Positions 18,517-31,139 of a stretch of DNA of 64,000 nucleotides are shown here, one piece after another. The notes beneath the pieces are model-generated. The model ran no database searches and was not told where the DNA came from. It saw nothing but the letters and a program-made list of their open reading frames with translations. Position numbers and translations under genes: made by a program. Each line of letters opens with the position of its first letter. Within the stretch, counting starts at the first letter, position 1. Where the stretch lies: positions 186,001 through 250,000 of the forward strand of contig JACCLO010000017.1 in assembly GCA_029448655.1 (NCBI GenBank). Reading direction: 5' to 3'. The stretch comes from Wolfiporia cocos (lineage: Eukaryota > Basidiomycota > Agaricomycetes > Polyporales > Phaeolaceae).

Positions 18517-21500
18517 TTACCCCCGCTTTAGGTTTCATCGTCCCTGATGAAACTATTCCTCATTGTGTACGTCCCAAGAGTGGTATAACGCGTGATGACG
18601 AAGTGTCAAATACCGTTATGGTGCTGCTTCAATTTTGTCAATTGAACAGGGATAAATGGGAGTTTCAGGACTTTGTGTTGGAACCTGAGCGTTGAAATGG
18701 GATAGCAATTGTATTCCTTATTGATGTAACGCGTGATAGCAAAGTGCTAAATGCCGTTACTAGCGATTATCAACGCGTGATGACCAAAAGGTCAAATGCC
18801 GTTGTTGGGGAAGGATAGTCTTGTTACTTGAGTGTATTGTCATTGTGCACGCGGATCCTGGAAGGAGGGGCTCTCCTGTTATTGCTGAAGGTGTTCTAGT
18901 GCCTTTTCGCGACCTTGGTCGGATTGTTGCTTTTGCTTATGACGTTACTCGTAGTAGAAGGCGATATGGAAATGGTCTGCATATAGTGCCTTTGAGTCTA
19001 CTTGTAGTCTATACTCCAATAGCTTGCCAAGCGTATTAGAGGTTGCATTGTGTCGTTGTACGTGTTTCAGATAGCATTGTGCCGGATACCTGTAAGAAGG
19101 GGCTCTTCTGTTAACTCTGGAGATGTTCAAGTTTCTCTTCGAGTCCTTGGGCGGTTATAGTGGCTTATGCGTAGTACCCATTGAATGTAGCATAGCGGTG
19201 CTTTTTTGACGTCTATTGCTGTATTTCGGTGAAAGGGGTTGCAAGTTCCTTTCATTTGAATAGCGGGTGTCTTAGGCTTGTTGCTTGTACAGGGGTAATC
19301 CTACTTTGTACGACTTATGCGGTTGAACGGTTATTAAAGGGCGTCGCCTTATGAACGTTTATGCGGCGTCGCCTTATGAACGTTTATGAGGCGTCGCCTC
19401 CCTAGTATCACAAGTACTAAGCGTGTGACATTTGTCAATGCCCATTTGTTACAGGGGTTGTGTCCCCTAGTTAGATTGCTTCTAGTAGCGATCTCTTCGG
19501 AGTCGTAAGTTCCGGAATGAAGCTGTGCCTTCGTGGTTGTATGCGCTATATATTAACGAGTAGGCTTCTCGTGTAAAACCCCATAGTATAGGTACTAATC
19601 ATTGTGCATTATGTACATATGCTTATGATTGTATTCCCTAATACTGTAGTGTCGTTGCCGTAGTGAGGCCTTATTGGATAACCGTGAGAACATACATCCT
19701 TGTCAGGAGTTGTCTCGTATAGGTGTATCCGTAAGGGCTGAATTCTCATGGTGGCGATGACCATGGTTTCCAATGTGCTTGTATGTCGTTAAAGTTGTTG
19801 TTCGATTAAGTATGACATTGTAAGCGTGGGAACTGGGATGAACGTTGGGGGAGGATATATTTCGCTATTGGATAGATATTCCTATTACAAGGTTGTCGTC
19901 CATATACAAATAGGACAGTACGAGCATGAATGAGGGTAATCAGGCCTCTTAGTGCATGTCGTTTGTTGCTTTAATGACCGTGAGGTACATTTGTAAGCGT
20001 GGGATAGTGGACTTTGTTTAAGGTCCTAGGTGCGAATTTAGGGTTTCCACCCCCTCTTTCACGTTTGATCTCCCAATCGAACCTATCCAGATGATTTTGG
20101 TTTTTAAAGAGGTTAAACTGCCTCTATACCCAGATAAGGGTGGGTGGATGTGGGCCGAAGGTATTCTTGACGTATATCCATATACGGCTGTATCCAGTAT
20201 AGTCGCTCGCATATGCGACCAGATTTTTATACTAAGGTTTCCAAGCCCTAGTTTGTCGGAATCGAAGGGTTTTCCAGGCCCATATTCGATGTAGTGACGA
20301 GATGTAATCCTTTCTTGACGTAAGGATACAGATCCGGATTTATTTATTACGCGTCTCGACGGCGTAGGTTTCCGTAAACCAAGCAATGAACGATAACCGA
20401 TTGCCAAATCGGCTTGATTGTCCTAATAAGGGGGGCTCCCTTGTTATCTCTGGAAGTTTTCTAGTGCTTCTTCGAGACCTTTTGCGGACGATCGCATTGA
20501 ATTGCTAAGGTGTATCTTTCGGATTCGGTTATTCTCCCCACAGAGAAAAGTTGAATCGAAGTGAAATCAAAAGTGAGGTAGCTAGCCTCGTGATGAATTT
20601 TGCGATTGGCGTGCGAAATTGTCGATTTCAATACAGGGGGTTAACCGGTTGGAAACCGGTGTAGATTCGGCGATTGTGCGAGAATGCCGAATGAAGTGTG
20701 ATTCTAGAAGCCTTTTGGCCTCCGCTACACTTCAAGGGAACGCGTATCAATAGCGTGTGTCCCTTGTTTTCCTTTCCTCTAACCCAGATTGCAAGATTCA
20801 ATGAAGTAATCTTGTTGCGATCTGTTTGTACGTGGGTGGCTGGTGGAAACAGCGCTGTACCCAATTATTTATAGACGCTTGTCAGACGTCTCTTCCCAAA
20901 CGGATGGTAATTTCCTTGTCAGGAATTCCATTACCGAAAGGGGTGCCCCCGTTCAAAGGTTCTTATGACATGTGACCAAATGACCGATGCTCAAATAACC
21001 CGAATCCCCTTTTCAGGAGCGAAGACCGAAGTCAAACGGGCGCCGATGGATTATGTGAATCTTAATCGACTTGGTACTTTAGGCAGTCCCATAGTAATGA
21101 TAGTTATAAGCATATATTTGCCAAGCGTACGTGATCCTACGTCTAAGGGAACAGGTACTAGTATCGTTCTTCGATTGACTAAGTGTACCCGTAAGACATA
21201 AAGGTTGCTTTTTTATGTACATAAGCGACCTTAACCAGGCTAAATAACCTGGGAACCAGACGGTGACGCAGGATTTCCAGAGGCGAATACAAATGCTATT
21301 GGGCGGTTTCTAAGCTAATACAAGTATTGCTATCTACTAGGAGCCGCCACTAAAACTACATATTTATCTACTTATTTGACTGGGATACCAGGGTACCTGA
21401 AAGAGAGCTCGTCATCAGCGATCAACGCTGAGTGGTCATGTCTAACACAAGAAGAACGGGGGCATGGTTAGGGGCGCCCTTTTCAGGACGCCGTGCGGAA

Positions 21501-22401
21501 GTTAGCCGACAGGTGTCTTCATCGAAGCGCGCGACTTCCTTCTAGAAAGAGAGTCGGTGACTGCCAGCGCTTGACAGGCTGGGTCACATGGTTGGGAGTA
21601 GGATACACGACTTATTCCCTCGCGGGATAAGCCGGAAAGTGGACTGCAGTATTGCACCGCAGTCCGGTCCGCGCTTTAGTGGTAAGGCTTGCCATCTGTA
21701 GCCACCTGGGTGTCACATCAGGGCTAAAAAACCATCCGTCGATCTAAGATCGCGCATTCACGAGCGCTCCACACATCAAGATGGTGGGCAACGCCGCATG
21801 CTTCCGGTGGGGCTCCAACTTGGTTTAACCCAGGCTCGCACGCCGAGCTGCCCGTAGGACTTACGCTATTGGCTACCGCGAGTGACCTCAGCTGGTTTGG
21901 CCTTGCGAGCCATACCACCTCACCACTTGGATTCCCCGAAGGAGATCCCAAGCGGGCCCCTTACGCCTGGGGGGCGGCTTTGGAAGATTCCCACACCCTA
22001 CTAAGAGAATACGCCGAAGCGCATATCCCTATGGGGATCCTACTGGTAGTGTTGAGTCCCTGAACAGGGATTGCCAAGACAGGGGGCTGCGTGCACACAG
22101 GCAGACAGTCCCCTTTTCCCAATAGGCGGGTCTCAACCGCTGGCACCAGCAACCTTGTCAGGAAGCCGGCGCCTCTCCTTAACCCTGGAGTCCGTGTCCG
22201 CAGGACACATGCTGCTGATTAGGCAAGCAGCGCCCCACTGGGTGGCAGCAGGCCGCTACGCCCGCCGCCGATGTATCCCATATCCGCAACCACGGAGCAT
22301 GCATCCCCTTTGCAGGAGAGCAATGGCCCCTGCGCTATCTCAGACACCTGTAGGAGGAAAAAACCCAGGCGCCACCAATTAAGGAGGCGCAGGGGGTAGG
22401 T
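18517..22401 (-). other. Internal region of element C, no long ORF
   Basis: The 3.9 kb has only short ORFs (longest 129 codons at 20018-20407, minus; no recognised motif). Visible internal repetition includes three copies of an ACGCGTGATGAC...TGCCGTT unit (about 18590, 18730, 18775), three degenerate copies of a GGGGCTCTC/CTGTT...TCGA(G/C)ACCTTT unit (about 18855, 19090, 20435) and a tandem GGCGTCGCCTTATGAACG unit (19343-19400). Together with the leader-like part this looks like a non-coding, possibly structured RNA body rather than decayed pol. Confidence 0.5.
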
Positions 22402-22413
22402 AGTTCTATTCTT
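22402..22413 (-). promoter_or_regulatory. Self-priming primer-binding site of element C
   Basis: In sense orientation the LTR end is followed by TAAGAATAGAACT. The 12-mer AAGAATAGAACT is exactly complementary to AGTTCTATTCTT in the LTR (plus strand AAGAATAGAACT, 22529-22540). That segment lies about 30 nt after a TATA-like CATGTATATAAGTAGG (22578-22563, minus). Confidence 0.75.
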
Positions 22414-22414
22414 A

Positions 22415-23776
22415 TGTCACAGATGTCTCTGTGGGACTCACCAAGCCAGTATCCACTAGGCGACTTGGAGAGGAAGAGGTTATCAGACGCAGCAGGAGGT
22501 AGGAGGTTCTTCTACGGCGTACGCCGAGAAGAATAGAACTAAAGTTAAAGGGCGTCAAGCCCCTACTTATATACATGTTTATGTGGATGGCACTATCACA
22601 AGACGCGCAGCGGACCCAATGCAACGCGCTTATGAGTGGTGTTATAGACCACTCCCCCAAAAGGGCTACGATAACAGCTTGGCTGTTATCAAGGGTCCGG
22701 CTATATCTGCAGTTCAGATTCCCATGCTTAGCGTCTACGGGTAGCCTTGTTCAGGTTATACCCACGTATTCCCTCTGTATACCCTAGTTAATTACTCCGT
22801 AACATCCAGATGCCTTTACAGGTATAATCTGTGACAGGCACGTGCTACTAGCTAGTACTACCATTCCGGGTTAGGTGGCTTTGCCAAGAGGCGAAGCGCT
22901 TATCTTATCTGATGTTTATGGACTCTATCTACAATGGCCATGATGGGCCCTAATGGCCACACCAATCGTAGGAGAGGGATTTGTGTATGTTTATCATATG
23001 AACGCGGGCGCAGCCCGGGTATATGGGAAGCCGGTTGCCGGATACCTTGCGGTATAATGGCGATTGGCCGGTCTTCGTAGGATGACCAAGGCGGGACGCC
23101 GAGGTCGTTATGCCATTGGACGGGAAGTACCGTGGCATGTGTTACAGCCCGGTCCGGATGGTTACCGGGGCATGTGTTGGACTTAGCCGTGAGGCAAGGT
23201 CCGGTGTTTGGGCAACGCCGTGATGGCAGAAGCCCGGGACTTGGAGAACGCCGAGTCCGTGGGATGGCCGAGAAGGCCGTGACCTATAGCGATATTGCCT
23301 TGATGCTAATATAGTGCTGTATGGTCGTGTTGCCATTATTATGCGAAGGCGTGGCGCGCCTGATGTGTCATTGTGATCAAGGATCTTATGACGTGTGGGA
23401 AGCCGGGATGGCCGACCCAATAGTACAAGGCCGCGAGGCACTGTTTGTACGTGTGGACATTATTATGCGAGCGTGCCGCGCTCGGCCTATCATTATGATC
23501 TAGGATCTATGACGTGGCTGGTCTTGCTCTGACGGGCGAGACCATTATGACGTATGCTGTAGCGTTTGCTATTGGACGTGGTTGTACCGTAGCGTAGCGT
23601 TGGCTAGTCATGTGGCTTGGCGTGAGCCAAGGGTTACACTTAGCGTTAGCGAGGCATGAGCCAAGCGTGAGCGTAAGCGTGAGTGGCGTAGATAACTTGT
23701 AGTTAGACGTATAATTCCCAGGTAAATTGCTATAATCATAGGAAAAATGCTGTAAGCCCCAGATAAATCTGTGACA
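22415..23776 (-). repeat. 5' LTR of element C, with an extra ~260-280 bp
   Basis: It is homologous to 17434-18516 but about 279 bp longer. The additional sequence lies at about 22577-22840 and ends TAATCTGTGACA, which resembles the end of the TGTCAC-type LTRs and may mark a small secondary insertion. LTR divergence indicates an older insertion than Gypsy1. Confidence 0.78.
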
Positions 23777-24165
23777 AGGTCCATGTTGTGGAAGTGGCTG
23801 TAGCTACGTTAGTAAGCCATGCATGTGATTCTTATATGCCGGTATCGGGATATGAGTAATCGTAAGGGCATTGGCATGTGATAACGAGCGGGCCGCTTAT
23901 CCAATTGTACTGACATAGCCCGGTATCGGGATATGAGTAAGGCGCGTGACACCGGAGGTTAGTCCGCTGAGTCATTGACGCGTACAAACGTGTTATGTAC
24001 GTGTTGTTATGACAGGTGGACGTATACCGCGTTGTGTACGTGTTGTTTGGTTGCGTGTACGTGTAGGCGGGCGCTTAACAGCGTAAATGTCTACAAGGTC
24101 GTAGAAATACCAGATAAATAGGTAGAAATACGGGAGAAATAGCGGCATGTCCCAAATCTGTGACA
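23777..24165 (-). repeat. Truncated Gypsy1-type LTR
   Basis: On the minus strand this matches the first ~390 bp of the Gypsy1 LTR (TGTCACAGATTTGGG to CCACAACATGGACC), with scattered differences. The rest is missing where element C begins. The junction at 23776/23777 suggests deletion or recombination between elements. Confidence 0.85.
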
Positions 24166-27100
24166 ATGCATGGTGGACAGGGCCTGCTCCAAGCATTATC
24201 CAAAGCAGTTTTGTGAGGATACCCAGTTTGGAGATGATGGATACCCCACTTATGCGTGCCCCAACAATGGCCATTCACACGTCAACTCTATGTTGAAGCA
24301 AGCATCGAGGATCACGTGAAAGAGAGCAAACAAAGTGAGCGGCACAAGAAACAACAATGTTGGACAGTGGTTTGTCTCGTCCTCGGGGCGGGGAGGCAAA
24401 CACGCGAAGCATGTACAGTGTAAATTCTACAATAATAAGGGGTATCCTTATCTCTAAGGCACGTCATTCTGACTCATTCAAGTACACTAGTGTCACTGCA
24501 TGGTATACCCGGCCGGCGATTGGGTACGCACTTGCCTGGATGTTCCAACACTCTAAAGGCGACCGCTTTGACAATTACCATGTTGTCCCATACAATCCAT
24601 GTCTCACTGCCCTGTTCAACTGCCACATCAATGTGGAGATTTGCACTTCCATCAGGGCAGTGAAGTACATTCACAAATATATCTACAAGGGCCATGACCG
24701 TGCCACCTTGGAAGTTGGACAGGTAGATGAGATAAAACAATATGTTGATGGATGCTATGTTGGACCAGTGGAGGCATTTTGGCACATTGCAGAATTCTCT
24801 ATGGACGAGGAGAAGCCTTCTGTCTACCGGCTGACTGTTCATCTGAAGGATGAACAGATGGTGTTCTTTACCAAGGGGGACAATCCACAGGATGTCACTG
24901 ACCGTCCATCCTCAACAAAGACTCAGCTCACAGAATGGTTCACAGCAAACCAAGAGCTTCCAGGGGTAACACAACACCTGTATCAAGATTTTCCACAGCA
25001 CATTGTGTGCAATGCAAGGACCCATGCCTGGAAGGTCAGGCAACGGGACTTTTCAATAGGCAGAATGGCCTTTGTGCACCCTTTAGCTGGTGAAAAGTTC
25101 TACCTACAGCTCTTGCTCACCGTGGTGAAGGGTGCCACCTGCTGGGATGACCTCTACAAGGTCAATGGGGTTGCATACCCAACCTTCAAGGCTGCATGCT
25201 CTGCCCGTGGACTTTTGGAGGATGATGGGGAGTGGGCACTGTGCTTGGAGGAGGCAGCAGACATGCAGTCAGGATCACAGCTACGCAATCTGTTTGCCAT
25301 ACTCCTCACCCATTGTCATCCTGTGGAGCCTACCAATCTGTGGATCCGATTTAGGAACAACATCTGTGATGACCTACGGCCCCGTGTCATTGCTTATGGG
25401 CATGGGAATCCTGTGGAGGAACAGGTCTGGGACCTGGGTCTATTCCTTCTTAATCAGATTCTGCTCAAGTATGGAAAGCACCTAACAGGCTTCCCACCAA
25501 TGCCCCTTCCTCAGGTGCAATGGGAGCCTCTACACATAAACCCCATCCTTCAAGAGGAACTTGCCTATGATGATGCAGAGCTTGCTGTGGGGGTGGAGGT
25601 GGACAGGGAACGGTGCAATCCAGAACAAGCAAATGCATATAATGTGGTCCTTCAATCTGTCCTTCAGCAAGAAGGAAGGATATTCTTCCTTCACAGTGCA
25701 GGTGGTGGTGGCAAGACATTCACGTGTAATGCCATTGCTTCTGCAGTTTGAATGCACAGGAAAGTGGCACTCTGTGTGCCATCCTCTGGGATTGCATCAT
25801 TGCTCCTTATTAGTGGATGCACGGCACACTCATGCTTCAAGATACCCATAGCAGCCCATGAGACTTCAATGTGCCATATCCCCAAGAACAGCAACCTTGC
25901 CAATCTCATACAGGAAACAGGGATTATCATATGGGATGAAGCACCCATGCAGCATCGCCATGCCATAGAGGCAGTGGACCGGACCCTTCATGATGTCCTG
26001 GACAAGGACATGCCATTTGGTGGGATTACCATGCTTTTTGGAGGTGACTTCTGTCAGACATTATCTGTTGTTCCCCGAGGCACAAGAGAACAGATTGTAT
26101 CTGCTTCTCTGTGGAGATGATATCTCTGGAGACACATTCAGGTTCTTCACCTTACCTAGAACATGTGACTTGACTGCACACCTGCAAGCGACGCTTTTGC
26201 ACAGTGGCTGCTAAATGTCGGAGCAGGAGACCCTACATCTTCCCAGAAGATTGTTGCTCTACTGGAGACCATGCGGCTTGATGACAATACAGTCCAAGGA
26301 TTGGTGGATGCTGTTTATCCTGGCATTGCTGAAGGAAACAAGTCCGATTGATACTTCCTTGAACGGACGATTCTGTGTGCCAAGAATGATGCTGTCGCAG
26401 AGCTCAACTCCTATATGTTGGACAAGTTCCCTGGAGAGGAGGTTGTGTTGACAGCAGCTGACAAGGTCATAGGTGCCGAGGACGTGCATTATCCTGTTGA
26501 ATACCTAAATTCGATCACCATCTCCAGCCTACCCTTGGCTCATTTGGCTCTCAAGCCAGGGTGCCCCCTCATGCTCCTATGTAATATCGACCCAGCTAAT
26601 GGCCTCTACAATGGGACATGGATGATTCTGATGTCGATACACACCTGTGTACTCCAATGCCGGATATTAGGAGGAAGCCATGCTGGAAAGGTGGTCTACA
26701 TCCCCCATATTACCCTGGAGCCATCTGCAGAAGACCTCCCCATTTCCCTTTCTCGCTGACAATTTCCTGTCCGCCTTGCATTTTCAATGACTATCAACAG
26801 GTCCCAGGGCCAGTCGGTTGTGTATGTGGGATTGGACTTACATGTCCCTGTGTTCTCTCATGGCCAACTCTATGTTGCTCTTTCACGGTGCACAGCGACA
26901 GAGCATATCAAAGTCCTCTTCCCACCAGACTCAGAGTCTACAAACATTGTCTACCAGGAGGTGCTTTCAGGCCTGTTGGACCATTGGTATGCACACTTGC
27001 ATTATACGGAACCCTTATCAATGGTCTGACTTATTTCATAGAGGATGCTTTGGGGTGTGTGGATTAATTAATGGATAGTTGTGATTATACTGGGGCTGCA

Positions 27101-27464
27101 ATGGTAGAGGCCATGGCTATCAAGGAATCATAACTGAATTCATGATGTCTCTGTCCGGTATGCTCTTTCCTTATTCTGGTTCTTATGCTTACATCTTTGA
27201 CTTAGGTTTCCTCAAGAACTCTCAAAAGTAGTATAGAAAATCTGTTTGTAATTGGTTGATCTCTGCTATTGAATGTTGTATCAAAAACCCCTTACTTTGT
27301 GTGTGAATGGTGCGACAGGCTTGAAACAGCTTAATCAGCCTCCCCTGACTTTGGGGCAGACTGGAGAGAACTTAAATGAGCTTTGCACATGCATTGAGAT
27401 CTTATCTGGGCAACTAAGTCCTAAAAGGTAATGTGCGCAGCAAAGCCACGGGTAATTAAGCTCG
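24166..27464 (+). mobile_element. Decayed Helitron, 5' end missing
   Basis: It contains most of a Helitron Rep-helicase coding region (24167-27029). About 430 bp downstream is a 3'-end-like structure at 27430-27464: GTGCGCAGCAAAGCCACGGGTAATTAAGCTCG. This resembles Agaricomycete Helitron termini (GC-rich hairpin, then TAATT and CTRR), although CTCG deviates from CTRR. Helitrons make no TSD. The 5' end is cut at the LTR border. Confidence 0.6.
24167..27029 (+). pseudogene. Helitron helicase (Rep-PIF1-like), six in-frame stops
   Basis: An N-terminal piece (24167-24290) has CSKHYPKQF...DDGYPTY typical of the Helitron Rep region. About 240 bp of unrelated sequence follows, then one continuous frame from about 24550 to TGA 27027. 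It carries HVVPYNP, CHINVEICTS..AVKYIHKYIYKGHDRA, the Walker A motif [19 protein letters not shown]...[16 protein letters not shown] (Walker B), [27 protein letters not shown] and [10 protein letters not shown]. The only lesions are stops at 25749, 26118, 26157, 26166, 26349 and 26757: five TGA where relatives have Arg or an unknown residue, and one TAG. No frameshift was found in 2.4 kb. A rolling-circle transposase-helicase, now inactive. Confidence 0.9.
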
Positions 27465-27840
27465 TATCCTTTCTGGGATGCTGGGCACTGCCGCGCTATT
27501 TTGCCACAGTGTTGAAGATAATGGGTGGGTCATTGCCATATCAGGCACAAGAGAGGTCCGCCTAACACCTAATCAGACACTGGCACCATCACACTATCAG
27601 CGGCTGTGATCACACTATTAATGCTCCATCACACTCACAGGATTCAATCGCACTATCGCACTATCACACTATCACACTAAACTAGTATATACTCTTTGAG
27701 CCCAGGGCCCAAATGCTTGACAGCACGATCATGTGATGCATTGCGGCAAATGCGACGCTAAGTCTCGTGCACCTGTGGTCGCATCTCCCTGGCTTGCCTG
27801 ATGGCTCCTGTCACATGCCAATTTCAAGCCCTTAAGCATA
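27030..27840. other. No gene seen; CACTATCA-type simple repeat; family-E LTR stub
   Basis: No supportable ORF was found. At about 27590-27680 there is an imperfect run of CACTATCA units. At 27810-27840 the sequence TGTCACATGCCAATTTCAAG is the beginning of a family-E LTR, cut after about 31 bp by the mariner-like element. Confidence 0.5.
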
Positions 27841-28367
27841 CAGTCCTGGACAAGCAAACACCGCAAATTTGAGTAATGAATTTTCTACACTATGTAGGCT
27901 CTTAAAACTAGTGGATTCATTCATAATCATGGATTACTCAATAATGTGATACAAATTGCACAAACCAATTCTCAAAAACTTCTATTTTTAGTTTTTTGAG
28001 ACCAAAGAATTGGTGGTGACCTCAAAATAAGCGCTAAAAGCTCGAAAAATACACCAATCGACTCCTTTTAATTGTCGAAACATTATTACATGATCAGAAT
28101 TTAATTAACAATTATATATCACCCCCCATAAATCAAACACAACGTGATTAGAGCCACTTGTCTGCATGAAACATGGTTTGAGGGTGACATCCTAAACAGC
28201 CTGAAAATACATCTGGCCTTCAGCATCATACTCATCAGGCTTCTCCTGCCAATTTGAATCCAATACAACACAGTCATTCTGTCAAAAACATGCTTGTGCG
28301 ATCCTGTGCTCCCAGCCCTGAAGGCAACCAAGATCCTGAAGCTCAGAGTGATGTTGAAGAAGAAGAT

Positions 28368-28764
28368 TGACACAAATCTCAATGTGTCACTCACACATAA
28401 CCCATCTATGGCACTTCTACCACAAAGGGCGCCATCACAGACTAGCACGCATGAGTATGAGAGTAAGGGGCCAAGCCCAGAGTCGAGATTGAAAGGTCTG
28501 AGGAGTACGCCTCAGACCATGAAGCCATATATACAAAGACAGATGCACGTGGCAGGCAGTAAGGCCCGCCCTAATGTAAGGGTCCGTGCACTATCTACAC
28601 AGCCTCTGTATATGTAAGCAATCCACGTGACCTGAGTAGGCGCCGTAGGGCGCATAACCGCTAGACTACAGGACTATTTCTACTAGACGTCACATGACAT
28701 ACCGTACACCTAAGGCCCTGGGTTCGAGACAGGGGGGGGTACCTATTTCTGAGAATCTGTGACA
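28368..28764 (-). repeat. Solo LTR, family F, in the transposase gene
   Basis: On the plus strand it reads TGACACAAATCTC...GAATCTGTGACA (397 bp), with TSD aagat (28363-28367 and 28765-28769). Removing it restores the transposase frame (26 codons from ATG 28290 to Met 28770). A TATA-like tract lies at 28532-28540 (plus CATATATAC). It carries a T-arm-like CCCTGGGTTCGAGACAGGGG on the plus strand. Confidence 0.93.
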
Positions 28765-31139
28765 AAGATATGACAAGTGATACTGAAGTGGATGAGTGCA
28801 GCGATTGGGAAGAGCTTGACAATGAAGATTTTGGAACTGATCTTGTGCAATGGGTCATTGAAAACAATCCAACGGATGATACTTGGATCCCTGAAAAGCT
28901 GAAGAACTGGGCAGAGAAACAAAGGAAATACAAGAGTACAACTCATCATTATTGAATGATCCATTGCTAATGAGAATAGTTGCACGACCACGTACCTATG
29001 TCAAGGGTCCAGACGTGATGAGCAAATCTGCACACACAAAGCAGCAGTATCAGAAGACATGGAGAAATCAGACAGACTTGACTCACTTCAGTTTCAAGAG
29101 CTTCGCTGCTGCATCTGTGCAGAAGATCTCCTCATGGTTACAGTCTGCAGCACAAACATTGCATGGCCATGCATTACAGCAGACGAAGCTCACCATGCCA
29201 TTCCGTACCTTATCTCCTGCAATCACCACTCTTCCAATGGCCGATGCATGTGAGAATAGGCTTGAAGGCAATCTCCGGGATGGTGAAGATGCAGCCCAGG
29301 GCAGCACAGCATCACATAAAGAGAGTGAGCCAATTGAAGAGGGCGAAGCTCCAGCTCCTGCAAGTGGGAGTGCAGAGGAGACCCGAGTGGACAGAGATGT
29401 TGATGAGAGCTGGGAAGACAAGCTGATAGAGGAGGTCCAAGGGCAATCCAAGATCCGTGATTGGTCGCTGCTTCGAAAGAAGCTCAAAGACGATCTGCAC
29501 AACAAGAGCAGGACATTACCTTTGACCCGGGTGACCCAGTTCATGATCCTCATCAACTTCGCTACACTTTGGCTCAAAGGCTTCTCCAGGATCGACTCGA
29601 GCTTGCAGATCGCACGTCAGTGGCACAGTGGTAGTGGCAATTGGTTTGCATGCCATGTGTGAGCACTTGCATGCCACTACCAGCTATTTGAAGTGCTGCC
29701 AATTGAGAAACGTGGAGGTTCAGCAAATGCACATTTGTGGCTACACAACGAAGCCGTTCAGAAGCGCACACAGGACTGGCTCATCACTCAGCCTATGGGT
29801 AAAGTCACTCCATGCAGACTCAGGGGTGCACTCAACTCTATCATATTTTCTGATCTCAACATCTTCCCAAAGGCGCCACTTGGTGATCGCACTGCTCATA
29901 GATGGCTCATTAGACTTGGGTGGAAGAGAACGGTTGTGTGGAAGGGTGTCTACATGGATGGTCATGAGTGTGCAGATGTGATCAAGTGTCATCAAGATGT
30001 TTTCCTACCACTTATGGCAAGCCTCAAATGCTGTATGGTGAGGTTCGAGGGTCCTGAACCTGTGCACATTGAGCCAGAGCTGCATGAAGGCGAGGTTGAG
30101 GTGAAAGCTTACTGGCATGACGAGTCGATCTTTCATGTAAATGACGAGGCTTGAAATCTTTGGTATGCATGTGATCGTCTTTCAGATTCATTCATTCGCT
30201 GATCTGTATATAGGCTCCATGATGGTGAGCAGCCACTGAGGAAGAAGGGCTGGGGATGGCTTATTCATGTGTCCGACTTCATCTGTGAGGAGACTGGATG
30301 CTTAGTAATTCATGGCAACAGTGGAGAGATCATCAAAGATGCCCACCATATAATTTATCCAGGCTCTAATGCTGATACCTGGTGGGATAGCGACCAATTA
30401 CTGGCACAGGTCAAGGAAGCCATCAAAATCCATGATGAAGCATATCCAGGCAAGAAGGCTTGCTGGATATTTGATCAATCATCAAACCATGCTGCTCTTC
30501 CTCCAGATGCTCTCTGGGCATTTGACATGAATAAATCGGACAGAGGCAAGCAGCGCAAGCAGCACGATACATTTATTCCCACATCTAACCCTGTCATTGC
30601 CCTTCACGGACTTCCTCAGAAGATGATGACACTGGCAGGCAAGCCAAAAGGCCTAAAAACTGTACTTGAAGAACGTGGTTTCGATGTCAGCAAGCTCCAT
30701 GCAAAATGTTCCCCAGTATGTCCTTTCAAGAGCGAGAACTGTTGCATGGCATGGCTGCTTAGTCAGAAAGATGACTTCATGAATCAGCCATCAATGCTTG
30801 AGACAATGATTCAAGAGGAAGGGCACTATTGTGTGTTCTTGCCTAAGTTCCATTGTGAGCTTAACCCAATAGAAATGGTGCGCATTTTTCAGAATTGATC
30901 TTAATGTATTAGAATTGATTTATATCAGTATTGGGGTTGGTGCAAGTATCATTACAAGGAGATATCTAAGCCAACATTTGTAGATGCAAAGCGCGCCACT
31001 GTTGAAGTGTTAGATGCTTGTCCAGTTGAGGTGATTAGACATTTTATAAATAGGTCTTGGAGATTTCTAAGTGCTTATCGACTTGGGCTGACGGGGAAGG
31101 CAGTGGTGTGGGCTGTGCAGAAGCAGGAACAGCATCACC

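Larger units (their letters stand above)
17434..23776 (-). mobile_element. Element C: large non-autonomous LTR retrotransposon
   Basis: Homologous LTRs at 17434-18516 and 22415-23776 share both ends, a polypurine tract lies beside the first and a self-priming site beside the second, so transcription is on the minus strand. The 3.9-kb interior has only short, scattered ORFs. I see no protease, reverse transcriptase or integrase motif, which makes it LARD-like. The leader-side 0.9 kb (about 21430-22400) resembles the Gypsy1 leader. I could not match a TSD (actaa on the left, aggtc on the right). The right end abuts a truncated Gypsy1-type LTR, so the locus was probably rearranged. Confidence 0.78.

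Noticed and set aside
17434..23776. Element C as a nested insertion in the truncated Gypsy1-type LTR at 23777
   Set aside because: The missing half of that LTR is not found at the left end of element C, and the flanks (actaa, aggtc) do not match, so simple insertion is not supported.
24357..24550. Long Helitron frame starting with ATG 24357
   Set aside because: The first ~65 codons come from the unrelated inserted segment and do not resemble Rep. Genuine helicase similarity begins near 24550, so this ATG is not the native start.
27590..27690. CACTATCA repeats as a CRISPR-like or centromeric array
   Set aside because: Units are short, irregular and not separated by unique spacers. It is a simple-sequence tract in a eukaryotic genome.
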